This document shows positions 53,237 to 61,125 of a stretch of 64,000 nucleotides of DNA, in pieces (position 1 is the first letter of the stretch; each line of letters opens with the position of its first letter). The stretch covers positions 1,798,001 through 1,862,000 of the forward strand of contig NZ_OZ239981.1 of the NCBI RefSeq assembly GCF_965196975.1, given 5' to 3'. The position numbers and the translations under genes are program-made. The notes beneath the pieces are model-generated. The model made no database searches. It had not been told where the DNA came from and worked only from the letters and a program-made list of their open reading frames with translations. The DNA comes from Endozoicomonas sp965196975 (lineage in GTDB: Bacteria; Pseudomonadota; Gammaproteobacteria; Pseudomonadales; Endozoicomonadaceae).

Positions 53237-54316
53237 TTAAAGAACCCCTCTTTTAATCTGGTCTCGTTCTATGCTCTCGAATAGAGCGGTAAAATTACCT
53301 TCACCAAACCCTTCATCACCTTTGCGTTGTATGATTTCGAAGAAAATTGGCCCGATAACCGTTTCTGTAAATATTTGCAGCAGCAACCCCCCGTCTTCTG
53401 TAGGTGCCCCATCCATAAGAATGGCGTTTTTCTTGAGCTCATCCAGATTCTCATGGTGCCAGGGCAGCCGACCCGAAAGCATCTCATAATAGGTATCAGG
53501 AGGCGGTGTCATAAAAGCAGTACCATTCGAGCGCATAGCCGGCACCGTGTGATAAATATCTTTAGAGTACATGGCAATGTGCTGAATACCCTCACCGTTG
53601 TATTCCTTAAGATATTCTTCAATCTGACTCTTATCATCAGAGGACTCATTAATAGGAATTTTTACTTTTCCACAGGGACTGGTCATCGCTCTTGACTTCA
53701 ACCCTGTTAGCTTACCTTCAATATCAAAATACCGGATTTCACGGAAGTTAAAGATATCTTCATAGTATGATGCCCACTTATCCATGTTACCCTGATGAAC
53801 ATTATGGGTAAGATGATCAATAAACGTCAGGCCAACCCCTTCCGGCTCCTGATCTACCCCCTCGATGGGAACGAAGTCCACATCATAGATCGAGCCTTTA
53901 TCACCGTAACGGTCAACCAGGTAAATCAGGCTGCCGCCAATGCCAACAATGGAGGGAATATTCAGCTCCATTGGCCCACTCTGGGTCGGCCCTGGTTCAC
54001 AACCCAGTTGAAGTGCCCTCTCATAGGCAAAAGCCGCATCTTCTACCCGAATGGCAAATGCACAGGCACAGGGACCATGTTCACGGGCAAATTTCTGGGC
54101 AAATGAGTCAGGCTCGCCATTAACGATAAAGTTAATTCCCCCTTGGCGATATAATGTCACCTCTTTAGATCGATGGCGCGCTACCGGAACAAATCCAAAC
54201 TGTTTGAAGAGGCTGTCCAGAGCAACCGGGTCAGGCGCTGCGTATTCGACAAACTCAAACCCGTCGGTTCCCATCGGGTTCGTGCTGGTAATCTTTGACA
54301 TTTTGTTCGTTGTCAT
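53237..54316 (-). CDS. hpd: 4-hydroxyphenylpyruvate dioxygenase
   Basis: 359 aa non-haem iron enzyme making homogentisate. Vicinal-oxygen-chelate double domain; ligands fall in FIDHLTHNVHQG, GIQHIAMYSKDI and the final FFEIIQRKGDEGFGEGNF. ATG at 54316 has AGAGGA upstream and yields the typical TDGFEFVEYAAPDP start, so the longer frame to 54568 is not used. Transcribed toward phhA with 168 bases between; homogentisate dioxygenase must be elsewhere. Confidence 0.96.
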   Translation of the reverse strand: MTTNKMSKITSTNPMGTDGFEFVEYAAPDPVALDSLFKQFGFVPVARHRSKEVTLYRQGGINFIVNGEPDSFAQKFAREHGPCACAFAIRVEDAAFAYERALQLGCEPGPTQSGPMELNIPSIVGIGGSLIYLVDRYGDKGSIYDVDFVPIEGVDQEPEGVGLTFIDHLTHNVHQGNMDKWASYYEDIFNFREIRYFDIEGKLTGLKSRAMTSPCGKVKIPINESSDDKSQIEEYLKEYNGEGIQHIAMYSKDIYHTVPAMRSNGTAFMTPPPDTYYEMLSGRLPWHHENLDELKKNAILMDGAPTEDGGLLLQIFTETVIGPIFFEIIQRKGDEGFGEGNFTALFESIERDQIKRGVL

Positions 54317-54647
54317 GCTTCGTCCTCTTTTACATTCCAGCCACAGTATAGAAAAAGTATACGATTGGCCTGATGCAAAAGCCTTGCGATCTGCAGCCTC
54401 CTTACGCAAGATGATACAAAAGGTTTGCATCAGATGAATTGGCGGAGCCATCAAACTGGGCTTACACTTCCTGACATAAGCAGCCAGACCTTCAGTTTTT
54501 GTATAGATCCTGTCAATAATTTCGGCAGAAGCGCTGATTGTCCGAGGCTGATGATGGAAGTCGAGCATTATCCCAGTTAGAAAAGATGATTAACCTGCGC
54601 ATTTCTGTATTGCAACGAAGTGCGGCCTAAAGGTAGCGAGGGATCGG
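54317..54647. promoter_or_regulatory. Divergent hpd/Lrp control region with nested palindrome
   Basis: 331 bases. Contains outer arms CTGATGCAAA (54370-54379) and TTTGCATCAG (54424-54433) and inner arms CTTGCG (54383-54388) and CGCAAG (54405-54410), together a 64-base compound dyad 54-117 bases upstream of the hpd start. A likely operator for the divergently encoded Lrp-type regulator; inference from position and symmetry. Confidence 0.6.
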
Positions 54648-55127
54648 ATGATGAGCAGGAATGTACTGGATACTTACGACATAAGGCTATTATCTGCACT
54701 CCAGCAGGACGATGCGTTATCTCTGCAATGTCTTGCAGAGCTGGTCAGCCTGTCAGCATCGCAATGCTCACGACGGATCAGTCGGTTGAAAGCTAAAGGT
54801 TATATCCAGAAGCAAGTCACTTTATTGAATCCACAGGCTGTAGGCCTGGATGTGGAGGCCTTTGTCACGGTTGCTCTTGATAATCATACGCCGGACTCTG
54901 CAACCTATTTCAAAGAAGCCATCCTTAAAATGTCCCCTGTGATGGAATGCCACGCCATCACGGGTAGTGATGGCGACTACCTATTGAAGGTTGTCGCAAA
55001 AAATCAGCAGGCACTCTCTTTTTTCCTGATGGAAGAGCTGATGAAAGTTCCCGGGGTCAGCCAGATTAAAACAGCACTGGCACTTTCCGCCATTAAATCC
55101 ACTACGGCACTGCCACTCAGTTTATAG
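54648..55127 (+). CDS. Lrp/AsnC-family transcriptional regulator
   Basis: 159 aa. N-terminal helix-turn-helix (DTYDIRLLSALQQDDALS, SLSASQCSRRISRLKAKGYI) and C-terminal RAM ligand domain (VEAFVTVALDN, CHAITGSDGDYLLKVVAK). Members sense amino acids. Its divergent placement beside hpd suggests that it controls phenylalanine/tyrosine catabolism in response to an aromatic amino acid. ATGATG at 54648; either ATG may be used. Confidence 0.88.
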   Translation: MMSRNVLDTYDIRLLSALQQDDALSLQCLAELVSLSASQCSRRISRLKAKGYIQKQVTLLNPQAVGLDVEAFVTVALDNHTPDSATYFKEAILKMSPVMECHAITGSDGDYLLKVVAKNQQALSFFLMEELMKVPGVSQIKTALALSAIKSTTALPLSL

Positions 55128-55135
55128 AGGGTATT

Positions 55136-55900
55136 ATGGAGTTCCCGATGAAATTCACCCTAACTGGCACAGGCAGTGTGAAAGGTTGCCCAGTTTACGG
55201 TTGTGACTGCCCCGCCTGTATCAAAGCCATCATGGATCCTTTTCTCAGACGCAGCCCAGCATCTGCACTTCTGGAATCTGATGGAGAACTCATTCTTATT
55301 GATGCCGGACTGACAGATATACAAGAGCGTTTTCCTGCAGGTACCCTTAAACAGGTTCTTTTAACGCATTATCATATGGATCATATTGCTGGATTGTTCA
55401 GCCTTCGATGGGGGAGCGCCTTCAAAATATCCGTAATGGGCCCTGATACTTCCGATGCTCCCGTCGAGCTGATGAAGCATCCGGGTATTCTCGATTTTTC
55501 CCAGACAACCACTCAGTTCTCCCCCTTCAGTATCAACGGCGTCAAGGTAACCCCCGTTCCCCTGAGTCATTCCCGTCCGACATTTGGCTATGTTTTCGAA
55601 CGCAACGGCAGAACCCTGGCCTATCTGACAGATACCCTGGGACTGCCAGATGAGACCCTTACCTTTTTGACCAGTAATCCTCTGAATGTCATGATTATTG
55701 ACTGCAGCTACGCTCCGGATATGTCTGAACCTCCCGGATCTCACAACAACCTGAAAGATGTCATGGAGCTCCACCAGAAGATAGAACCATCGCGCACGAT
55801 ACTCACTCATATTGGCCATGAGCTGGATAACTGGATGAATGCCAACCCTTTACCAAAAGATATTGAAGCTGGGCATGATGGGCTGGTAATCACGCTTTAA
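55136..55900 (+). CDS. phnP: Phosphoribosyl cyclic phosphodiesterase PhnP
   Basis: 254 aa metallo-beta-lactamase-fold enzyme. PhnP opens 5-phosphoribosyl 1,2-cyclic phosphate in phosphonate C-P lyase degradation. Motif THYHMDH (77-83) binds two metals and YGCDCPAC (Cys 23, 25, 28) holds the structural zinc specific to PhnP. LPDETLTFL and MIIDCSYAPD also match. Start 55136 or 55148 (GGAG before the latter). No phnG-M genes nearby, so the enzyme may work in trans or repair such cyclic phosphates. Eight bases after the Lrp gene. Confidence 0.9.
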   Translation: MEFPMKFTLTGTGSVKGCPVYGCDCPACIKAIMDPFLRRSPASALLESDGELILIDAGLTDIQERFPAGTLKQVLLTHYHMDHIAGLFSLRWGSAFKISVMGPDTSDAPVELMKHPGILDFSQTTTQFSPFSINGVKVTPVPLSHSRPTFGYVFERNGRTLAYLTDTLGLPDETLTFLTSNPLNVMIIDCSYAPDMSEPPGSHNNLKDVMELHQKIEPSRTILTHIGHELDNWMNANPLPKDIEAGHDGLVITL

Positions 55901-56793
55901 AAACCCCATAGAAATGCGGCGCCTCTGACTCCACTGGAGTCACCATGCATGGCTTTTACTACGGGGGTAGAACATTCCCCACCGAACACCCACTCAGAGA
56001 GTTGTACAGGAAGTGCTTGGTAAAGACTGTCTACGTTAGACATTCCACCACCTAATACAATCACATCGGGATCAAGTGTATTAATGACCTGCGCCAGGCC
56101 TCTTGCCAACCGATGTTCGTACAGCTCCAATTCAGCAATAGCTTCGAACTCACCCTGCCCGACATTTTCGATAATGCACTCAGCTGACAAAGCCTTTCCT
56201 GTCCGACGCTGATATGACTGGGAAAACCCAGTTCCTGACACCCACGTTTCGAGGCAATTGACTCGCCCGCAATAACACTCAAGTGGCGGCTCATCACCGT
56301 GATTCAGCCAAGGTAAAGGATTATGTCCCCACTCTCCTGCCACCTCATTTATTCCTGAGTGAACCCTGCTGTTGATCGCAATTCCAGCGCCACATCCTGT
56401 GCCAAGAATTGCAGCAAATACGACTCCCTGCCCTTTTGCAGAACCATCAATTGATTCAGATAACGCCATACAGTTAGCATCATTGGCTACACGAATCTCC
56501 CGTTGCAGACGATCACTGAGATCATAATGAAGACATTCTCCATTTATCCACGTCGAGTTTGCATTTTTTACCTTACCCGAAACGCTTGAAACTGTTCCTG
56601 GGATACCCACACCCACCGTTCCCTTCTGCCCCAAATAGACTTCAGTTTCAGAGACCAGTTGAGATATAACACCAAGGGTTTGCTGATAGCACTCCCTTGG
56701 TGTGGCTACCCTCTTTCTAAAAAGCTCATTTCTAGCATCGTCAAGGGCAACAACCTCTATTTTAGTACCACCAAGATCAACCCCAATTCGCAC
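55897..56793 (-). CDS. ROK-family sugar kinase (fructokinase Mak-like)
   Basis: 298 aa. Phosphate loop RIGVDLGGTKIEV (2-14), catalytic VANDANCMALSE with the general-base Asp, and the ROK zinc motif in ECYCGRVNCLETWVSG. Closest in style to E. coli Mak fructokinase, but sugar specificity is not certain. GTG start at 56793 has GGAG upstream and gives the normal N-terminus; the longer frame to 56820 has only TTG starts. Convergent with phnP, stop codons nearly touching. Confidence 0.88.
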   Translation of the reverse strand: MRIGVDLGGTKIEVVALDDARNELFRKRVATPRECYQQTLGVISQLVSETEVYLGQKGTVGVGIPGTVSSVSGKVKNANSTWINGECLHYDLSDRLQREIRVANDANCMALSESIDGSAKGQGVVFAAILGTGCGAGIAINSRVHSGINEVAGEWGHNPLPWLNHGDEPPLECYCGRVNCLETWVSGTGFSQSYQRRTGKALSAECIIENVGQGEFEAIAELELYEHRLARGLAQVINTLDPDVIVLGGGMSNVDSLYQALPVQLSEWVFGGECSTPVVKAMHGDSSGVRGAAFLWGF

Positions 56794-56979
56794 TGCAAAC
56801 TCCAGATAAGAAAGCAACAACAGTAGATATTCTATTTTAAAAACTTAAATGAGGGCTACCAGCGGACAAAATAGCAAGCATCAACTATGTTGAGGTATCT
56901 TGTTTAGTAAGCATGCCACATTATTGTTGACTGTGAGTCTTGGCTAGCTATTTGGCTCACGCTGTTTGGAGCTATCAAT

Positions 56980-57552
56980 ATGTCAGATTACACCGAGCTG
57001 ATGGGTGAGCTGCTGGAGCTTGGCGTCAATGCCAACCCGGCGTTTCCATTTACCACCTGCATCCTTGACTCTTCCGGACAGATACTCGTTACCGCCTGCA
57101 ATGCTTGCCATATAAGTCCCCTCTATACCGCTGAAGGGCTGGCTCTGCATCTACTATCCAGTGAATTTGACTGCCACCAGAAACAGTCATTGACACTCAT
57201 CACAATTTCAGAACCCGATGACCTGAGCCTGATGGCGATCTTCTGGGCGCGTTGTCGGGGAATCCACATTAATGAGATTATTTATGGGGTTTCTCGAGCT
57301 GATCTGAAAAAAATCTGGACAGAAGATCCTAGCCAGAGTTTGGATGAAAACCTCAAACGCTACCCGGACGATTTTAGAAAAAGCCTCACGATTCATGGCC
57401 AAATACTGGCTAAGGAATGCTGTGAAGCATTTGAAGAAGGCAAAGCCATGTTCGATAGGGGCGATGACCCAGTGAGAAGCATGGATATTGACCAGTACTG
57501 GATGACCGGTGATTGGTTAATTGACGACTGGGAAGAAGAAATAGGCCAATAG
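56980..57552 (+). CDS. Deaminase-fold protein lacking zinc ligands
   Basis: 190 aa. Order of elements matches cytidine/guanine deaminase proteins: strand AFPFTTCILDSSGQILVTA, helix YTAEGLALHLL where HAE should be (His replaced by Thr 50, Glu 52 kept), then LTLITISEPDDLSLMAIFWARCRGI with EPDDLS where PCxxC should be (both Cys lost, 80 and 83), then INEIIYGVSRADLKKIW. Metal binding and deamination are therefore unlikely in this form. The C-terminal 80 residues are acidic. Stands alone upstream of IS1. Confidence 0.7.
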   Translation: MSDYTELMGELLELGVNANPAFPFTTCILDSSGQILVTACNACHISPLYTAEGLALHLLSSEFDCHQKQSLTLITISEPDDLSLMAIFWARCRGIHINEIIYGVSRADLKKIWTEDPSQSLDENLKRYPDDFRKSLTIHGQILAKECCEAFEEGKAMFDRGDDPVRSMDIDQYWMTGDWLIDDWEEEIGQ

Positions 57553-57610
57553 CAAACCCATGAAATACGATAGGAGGCCAGTTCAAACGCCATGGAATTT
57601 ATCGTATTGC

Positions 57611-57618
57611 CGTTTTTT
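57611..57618. repeat. Target duplication of IS1 (left)
   Basis: CGTTTTTT, repeated at 58385-58392 to the right of the element. Confidence 0.85.
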
Positions 57619-57671
57619 GGTGATGTGTCAGAGCTGTTGATCTGATACATTCCTAACTTTTTGAGTCATCT

Positions 57672-57947
57672 ATGGCTGTAGTTCAAGTTGCCTGTATCCA
57701 TTGTCAACAAACGATCAATGTTGTTAAGAACGGGAAAGCTGAAACGGGTCACCAGCGGTATAGATGCAAGGACTGTAATAAGAGCTTCCAACTTGAGTAT
57801 CGCTATAATGGCAATCTGCCTGGTACTCATGAGCAGATCATAAAGATGACCATGAATGGCTCCGGGGTCAGAGATATCGGACGTGTCCTTGAGATCAGTC
57901 CAACGACTGTATTGGCTCATTTAAAAAACTCGACCCGCCAACAGTAA
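57672..57947 (+). CDS. insA: IS1 InsA
   Basis: 91 aa zinc-finger/HTH repressor: CIHCQQ and YRCKDCNKSFQ give the finger, GSGVRDIGRVLEISPTTVLAHL the helix-turn-helix. It binds the IS1 ends. The slip site AAAAAAC at 57923-57929 near its end permits a -1 shift into insB, giving the InsAB' transposase. Confidence 0.9.
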   Translation: MAVVQVACIHCQQTINVVKNGKAETGHQRYRCKDCNKSFQLEYRYNGNLPGTHEQIIKMTMNGSGVRDIGRVLEISPTTVLAHLKNSTRQQ

Positions 57948-57991
57948 CACAACTCCCCTTCGAAAATGCCCAAGTCAAGATTATTTTCGAA

Positions 57992-58375
57992 ATGGATGAG
58001 CAGTGGTCATTTGTTGGTAGCAAGAAGCAGCAACGCTGGCTGTTTTATGCATGGGAGCCACGTTTCAAGAAGATCATTGCCCATGCGTTCGGCTCCAGAA
58101 GCACAGAGACGCTCAAAAAGCTGTTGGGGCGTCTGGCCCGCTTCAAAGTTAGTTTTTACTGCACAGATGACTGGCAGCCATACACATCCTGTTTACCAGA
58201 AGATAAACATATCATTGGAAAGCACTTTACTCAGCGGATTGAGCGGCAGAATCTGACCTTGAGAACTTGCTTGAAACGGTTATCCAGAAGGACTATTTGC
58301 TTCTCAAGATCAATAGACATTCATGATAAGGTTATCGGGGAATTTATCTCGCGAAACCACTATCAACAGTTTTGA
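57992..58375 (+). CDS. insB: IS1 InsB' (DDE part of the frameshifted transposase)
   Basis: 127 aa from its first ATG, but normally made as a fusion to InsA by -1 frameshifting at 57923-57929; the -1 frame is open from that site through LDPPTVTQLPFENAQVK to this part. Catalytic strings are FEMDEQWSFVG, FYCTDDWQPY and RIERQNLTLRT. The frame appears intact to the stop, so the element may be active. Confidence 0.88.
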   Translation: MDEQWSFVGSKKQQRWLFYAWEPRFKKIIAHAFGSRSTETLKKLLGRLARFKVSFYCTDDWQPYTSCLPEDKHIIGKHFTQRIERQNLTLRTCLKRLSRRTICFSRSIDIHDKVIGEFISRNHYQQF

Positions 58376-58384
58376 TACATCACC

Positions 58385-58698
58385 CGTTTTTTCAGCACTC
58401 ATAACCATTAAATCAATACAGTGGACGGTCAGTGCTCTTAGCTAAACAAGGAAAAGAATAAAGTTAATTGTTAACATCGGAGAAATCATAAAAAATCATC
58501 AAGCCCTTTTGATACCAAAACAGCCATTAGACTTCCAAACCGTAAATCAAATATAAAAAATTTTGGAGTCAATGAGCTATTGACTCCACCCACCAGTAAA
58601 GACAGAACAAACTATTAACAAGAACAAACGATTCAAGAACTTTTAGATCATAAAACTGTCTAATCAGTTAACCTATTGTTTTTTTTGATATTTTAAAA
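58385..58698. other. AT-rich spacer between IS1 and ISKra4 copy 2
   Basis: 314 bases without a gene. Contains the hairpin GGAGTCAAT / ATTGACTCC at 58565-58587 followed on the minus strand by AAAATTTTTT, an intrinsic terminator for minus-strand transcription (see next entry). TTTTAAAA at 58691-58698 is the target duplication of the next element. Confidence 0.55.
58552..58587 (-). terminator. Intrinsic terminator on the minus strand
   Basis: Perfect 9-bp stem with GAGCT loop and a following T-rich tract on the minus strand. No host gene ends here now; it may belong to a lost gene or stop readthrough from the ISKra4 transposase. Confidence 0.7.
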
Positions 58699-60089
58699 GG
58701 GTGCTCTCTCAATTTGATAACTGACTCATAGGTTAGCTTCAACCTTTCCAGTCATGAACTCAGACCAAAGTTGTTCCCAGCGCCCCTTACTCTGGATCAG
58801 TGCTCTTGTTGTCAAAAGCACTTCCGCTCCTGTTGCTTTCCACCTCATTCCAGAACCACATAATCGTTGCTTTACCAGAGTCTTACAAGCCGCTTCAGTA
58901 ACTCCTGAACCTATTGGCCAATGGCGTTTAAGCGCCTGATGATAATTCATTAACTGGTGATTGTTTGTAAAATAGCTCACAGCTTTGTAGCGCTTCTCTG
59001 TCAGTGCGATTGTCTTTTTCGGGAGCTCGGCTGATTCAATTTCCTGAAGGATTTTTTTGGCTGCTCCACGCTTGTTTTTCAAACTATGTAGCCTGTCTTC
59101 AAGCCACTGGTGTCGCTTCGCCTTACTGGTTGGAAACAGTGCTTCCGCTGCTCCAGCTAAATATTCAGATGCATGATAAAAATCGAGTATCTGCCCAGAG
59201 GTATGTTGTTTCAAATAACTCCAGTTTTCTCTAGCCCCGTCAGCTACCCCGATGTATGTGGCATTTGGGTAGAGTCGTTTTAGATCTGCAATCTCCTCGT
59301 CGAGCTTGCTCATAAAGCTTTGTTTACCATACTCTGGCGAACTGGCTGTATATATCGTGTGGAGCCTGTCTCCATCTGCAGAATATAGGCTCAATGTCCC
59401 ACACATGGCTTCCCTCCAGCCTTCTTCACAAAGCAGCATGCAGGTTCCATCCAGACCAATGGCTATTGTTTCAACAGGCTCTTTTAGTGGAGGAAGGTGG
59501 TAGTGAGTGTCTTGCTGGTCTTCAATTAATGCACCTACTCTGTCCGATAAATGCTTGATATAAGAATTTGAAAGCGTCCTTTGATGGTTGGTCTCAAAAT
59601 CTTCTTTTACCGCAGGCGCTGGCATCTGGCTGTATTTCCAGGCGATAGACTTGGCAAATTTGGGGGTAGCTGAACCAATAATACCGGCACGAAGATCAAG
59701 TGCTGCCAGAGTACTGCCACCTCTGACACCCTGATATACGGAGCGCTCCAAAGGTATACGACCGTATAAGGTTTCATAGTGCTTAAGAACCTTTCCTTTG
59801 TAGTTCCACTTCTGCTGATTAACGACGATAGGTTCTTTATTGGGTGATTCAAATAGCCCCAATAACTCTTTTGTTCCAAGCTGCCCGGCTTCATTGAGTG
59901 CACGCTGTAAACTATCTTCAAGATTCAGCATGTTGCCTGAATCTATAGAAACTTCAATTTGCAAAACGATGCTTTTGGTAGAGCTGGAAATAACAGAAGC
60001 GGGCATGACAGTTAACTATTATGAGTGGTGTTCCCATAGTAGCTGTGAAAATAGAGCACTATTGTTTCAATCATTCAGAGAGAGCACCC
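58699..60089 (-). mobile_element. ISKra4-family insertion sequence, copy 2 (1391 bp)
   Basis: Same ends as copy 1 (GGGTGCTCTCTC repeats), target duplication TTTTAAAA at 58691-58698 and 60090-60097. Same orientation as the copy in cysG. It ends 34 bases before the start of the 60124 gene. Confidence 0.95.
58726..60006 (-). CDS. ISKra4-family transposase, copy 2
   Basis: 426 aa, identical in protein sequence to the copy at 28911-30191, with the same core strings (AIGLDGTCMLL, GVADGARENW, PIGSGVTEAACK). Identity of both copies indicates a recent move. Confidence 0.93.
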   Translation of the reverse strand: MPASVISSSTKSIVLQIEVSIDSGNMLNLEDSLQRALNEAGQLGTKELLGLFESPNKEPIVVNQQKWNYKGKVLKHYETLYGRIPLERSVYQGVRGGSTLAALDLRAGIIGSATPKFAKSIAWKYSQMPAPAVKEDFETNHQRTLSNSYIKHLSDRVGALIEDQQDTHYHLPPLKEPVETIAIGLDGTCMLLCEEGWREAMCGTLSLYSADGDRLHTIYTASSPEYGKQSFMSKLDEEIADLKRLYPNATYIGVADGARENWSYLKQHTSGQILDFYHASEYLAGAAEALFPTSKAKRHQWLEDRLHSLKNKRGAAKKILQEIESAELPKKTIALTEKRYKAVSYFTNNHQLMNYHQALKRHWPIGSGVTEAACKTLVKQRLCGSGMRWKATGAEVLLTTRALIQSKGRWEQLWSEFMTGKVEANL

Positions 60090-60123
60090 TTTTAAAACAA
60101 CAGCAAAATCCAAGGAATAAGGT

Positions 60124-60510
60124 ATGACAATAATTACCCAAGAGCAAGCATTGCAAACCTCTGTGACAGCACTTGATGTTTATAATCCAGCGAGCTGGCA
60201 ATCATTAAACCCATGTTACGGTAGAACCAGAGAGGGTCGCGCAGTTTGCCAACTTGAACTTGAGAGTGGTTTTTTTAGTTACCTGAAAAACGCAATAAAA
60301 TGGTATTTCTGGGCAAATGACTACAAAGCTGGCTTAAAGTCACTCGAAGAGGACAGCGAATTATACGCACGTCTAGTCACACATGCGGATAATGGTCTGA
60401 TCCCCTACATCAATCGAGGAGAATTTGATATACCTCTACTACCTATAGCAGCAGATCATGGTAAAAATGTTTCATCTCATCATACAGAAACCCCATTGAG
60501 CTCCAGATAA
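60124..60510 (+). CDS. Hypothetical protein preceding the IRG-like GTPase
   Basis: 128 aa, not recognised. It starts 34 bases after ISKra4 copy 2 behind AAGGAATAAGGT. Contains LNPCYGRTREGRAVCQLELE, then an amphipathic aromatic stretch SYLKNAIKWYFWANDYKAGL, and a polar tail. No signal peptide. The GTPase gene starts 15 bases after its stop, so the two are one transcription unit; it may be a partner or regulator of the GTPase, or the trimmed remainder of a larger protein. Confidence 0.6.
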   Translation: MTIITQEQALQTSVTALDVYNPASWQSLNPCYGRTREGRAVCQLELESGFFSYLKNAIKWYFWANDYKAGLKSLEEDSELYARLVTHADNGLIPYINRGEFDIPLLPIAADHGKNVSSHHTETPLSSR

Positions 60511-60525
60511 CCAGCCCAACTGACG

Positions 60526-61125
60526 ATGGATCCAAACACACCAGATAAGTTTCCAAATACGGTTAATATTGGTGTGGTAGGTCAATCAGACGCAGGAAAA
60601 GGAAGTCTTATTAATGCATTGCGTGGGATAGCCCCACGAAATCCTGAAGCAGCTAAGACGGGTGTTTCTGCTACCTGTCAAGAAGAGACAAAGCGTTATC
60701 AACTTTCGGACTCACAGTTTTTATGCGAACTACCGGCTTATGGCTCATACAAATGGCCAACGCAGCATTTTTCAGAACAAACCAAACTATTGAAATATGA
60801 TGCACTCATTATTGTTGTTTCTGTCGGGGCTTCTGATTCACTGCAAATTACACAACAGGCTAAAGATGCTGGCATTCCGTTCCATATTGTCAGAGCCAAA
60901 GCTGACCGAGATATTGAAGACGGATTACGTGATAATGGTCTCAGACCTGAAGAGACCATGCAAAAAATATCAGAGGAGATGTCAACACTACCTTCCAGAA
61001 ATCGCTTGAGGCCAGAAGGCTTGTATCACCTAAATTTAGCCAGTAAAGATCAAGGAGGAGACAAACCTAGCCTTGCTCATCTGCAAAAAGCACTTCTCTC
61101 CCAGAAAAAGTTAGATAAATGGTAA
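60526..61125 (+). CDS. IRG-like (immunity-related GTPase-type) G-domain protein
   Basis: 199 aa, G domain only. P-loop VNIGVVGQSDAGKGSLINALRG (about 13-34) with Gly 26 in place of the usual Ser/Thr; G3 region CELPAYGSYKWPTQHF (67-82) where IRG proteins have DLPG-IG-T-P; KYDALIIVVS (90-99) and FHIVRAKADRDIEDG (119-133) match the IRG YDFFIIIS and FYFVRTKVDxD strings, with AKAD as G4. GLYHLNLASKD mirrors IRG IFLVSN. Eukaryotic IRGs are host-defence GTPases; bacterial relatives are poorly known. The last Trp and stop codon come from the IS66 end; the original gene stopped one codon earlier. Confidence 0.62.
   Translation: MDPNTPDKFPNTVNIGVVGQSDAGKGSLINALRGIAPRNPEAAKTGVSATCQEETKRYQLSDSQFLCELPAYGSYKWPTQHFSEQTKLLKYDALIIVVSVGASDSLQITQQAKDAGIPFHIVRAKADRDIEDGLRDNGLRPEETMQKISEEMSTLPSRNRLRPEGLYHLNLASKDQGGDKPSLAHLQKALLSQKKLDKW
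61114..61121. repeat. Target duplication, IS66 copy 2 (left)
   Basis: GATAAATG, repeated at 62721-62728. It lies on the final codons of the IRG-like gene. Confidence 0.9.

Larger units (their letters stand above)
57619..58384 (+). mobile_element. IS1-family insertion sequence, 766 bp
   Basis: Ends GGTGATGTGTCAGAGCTGTT and, inverted, GGTGATGTATCAAAACTGTT (imperfect repeats) with 8-bp duplication CGTTTTTT. Length and two overlapping frames with an A6C slip site are those of classical IS1. Confidence 0.92.

Noticed and set aside
28884..60089. Deletion or duplication between the two ISKra4 direct copies
   Set aside because: Each copy is flanked by its own matched 8-bp repeat (GTTTCCAG, TTTTAAAA), so no recombination between them has happened.
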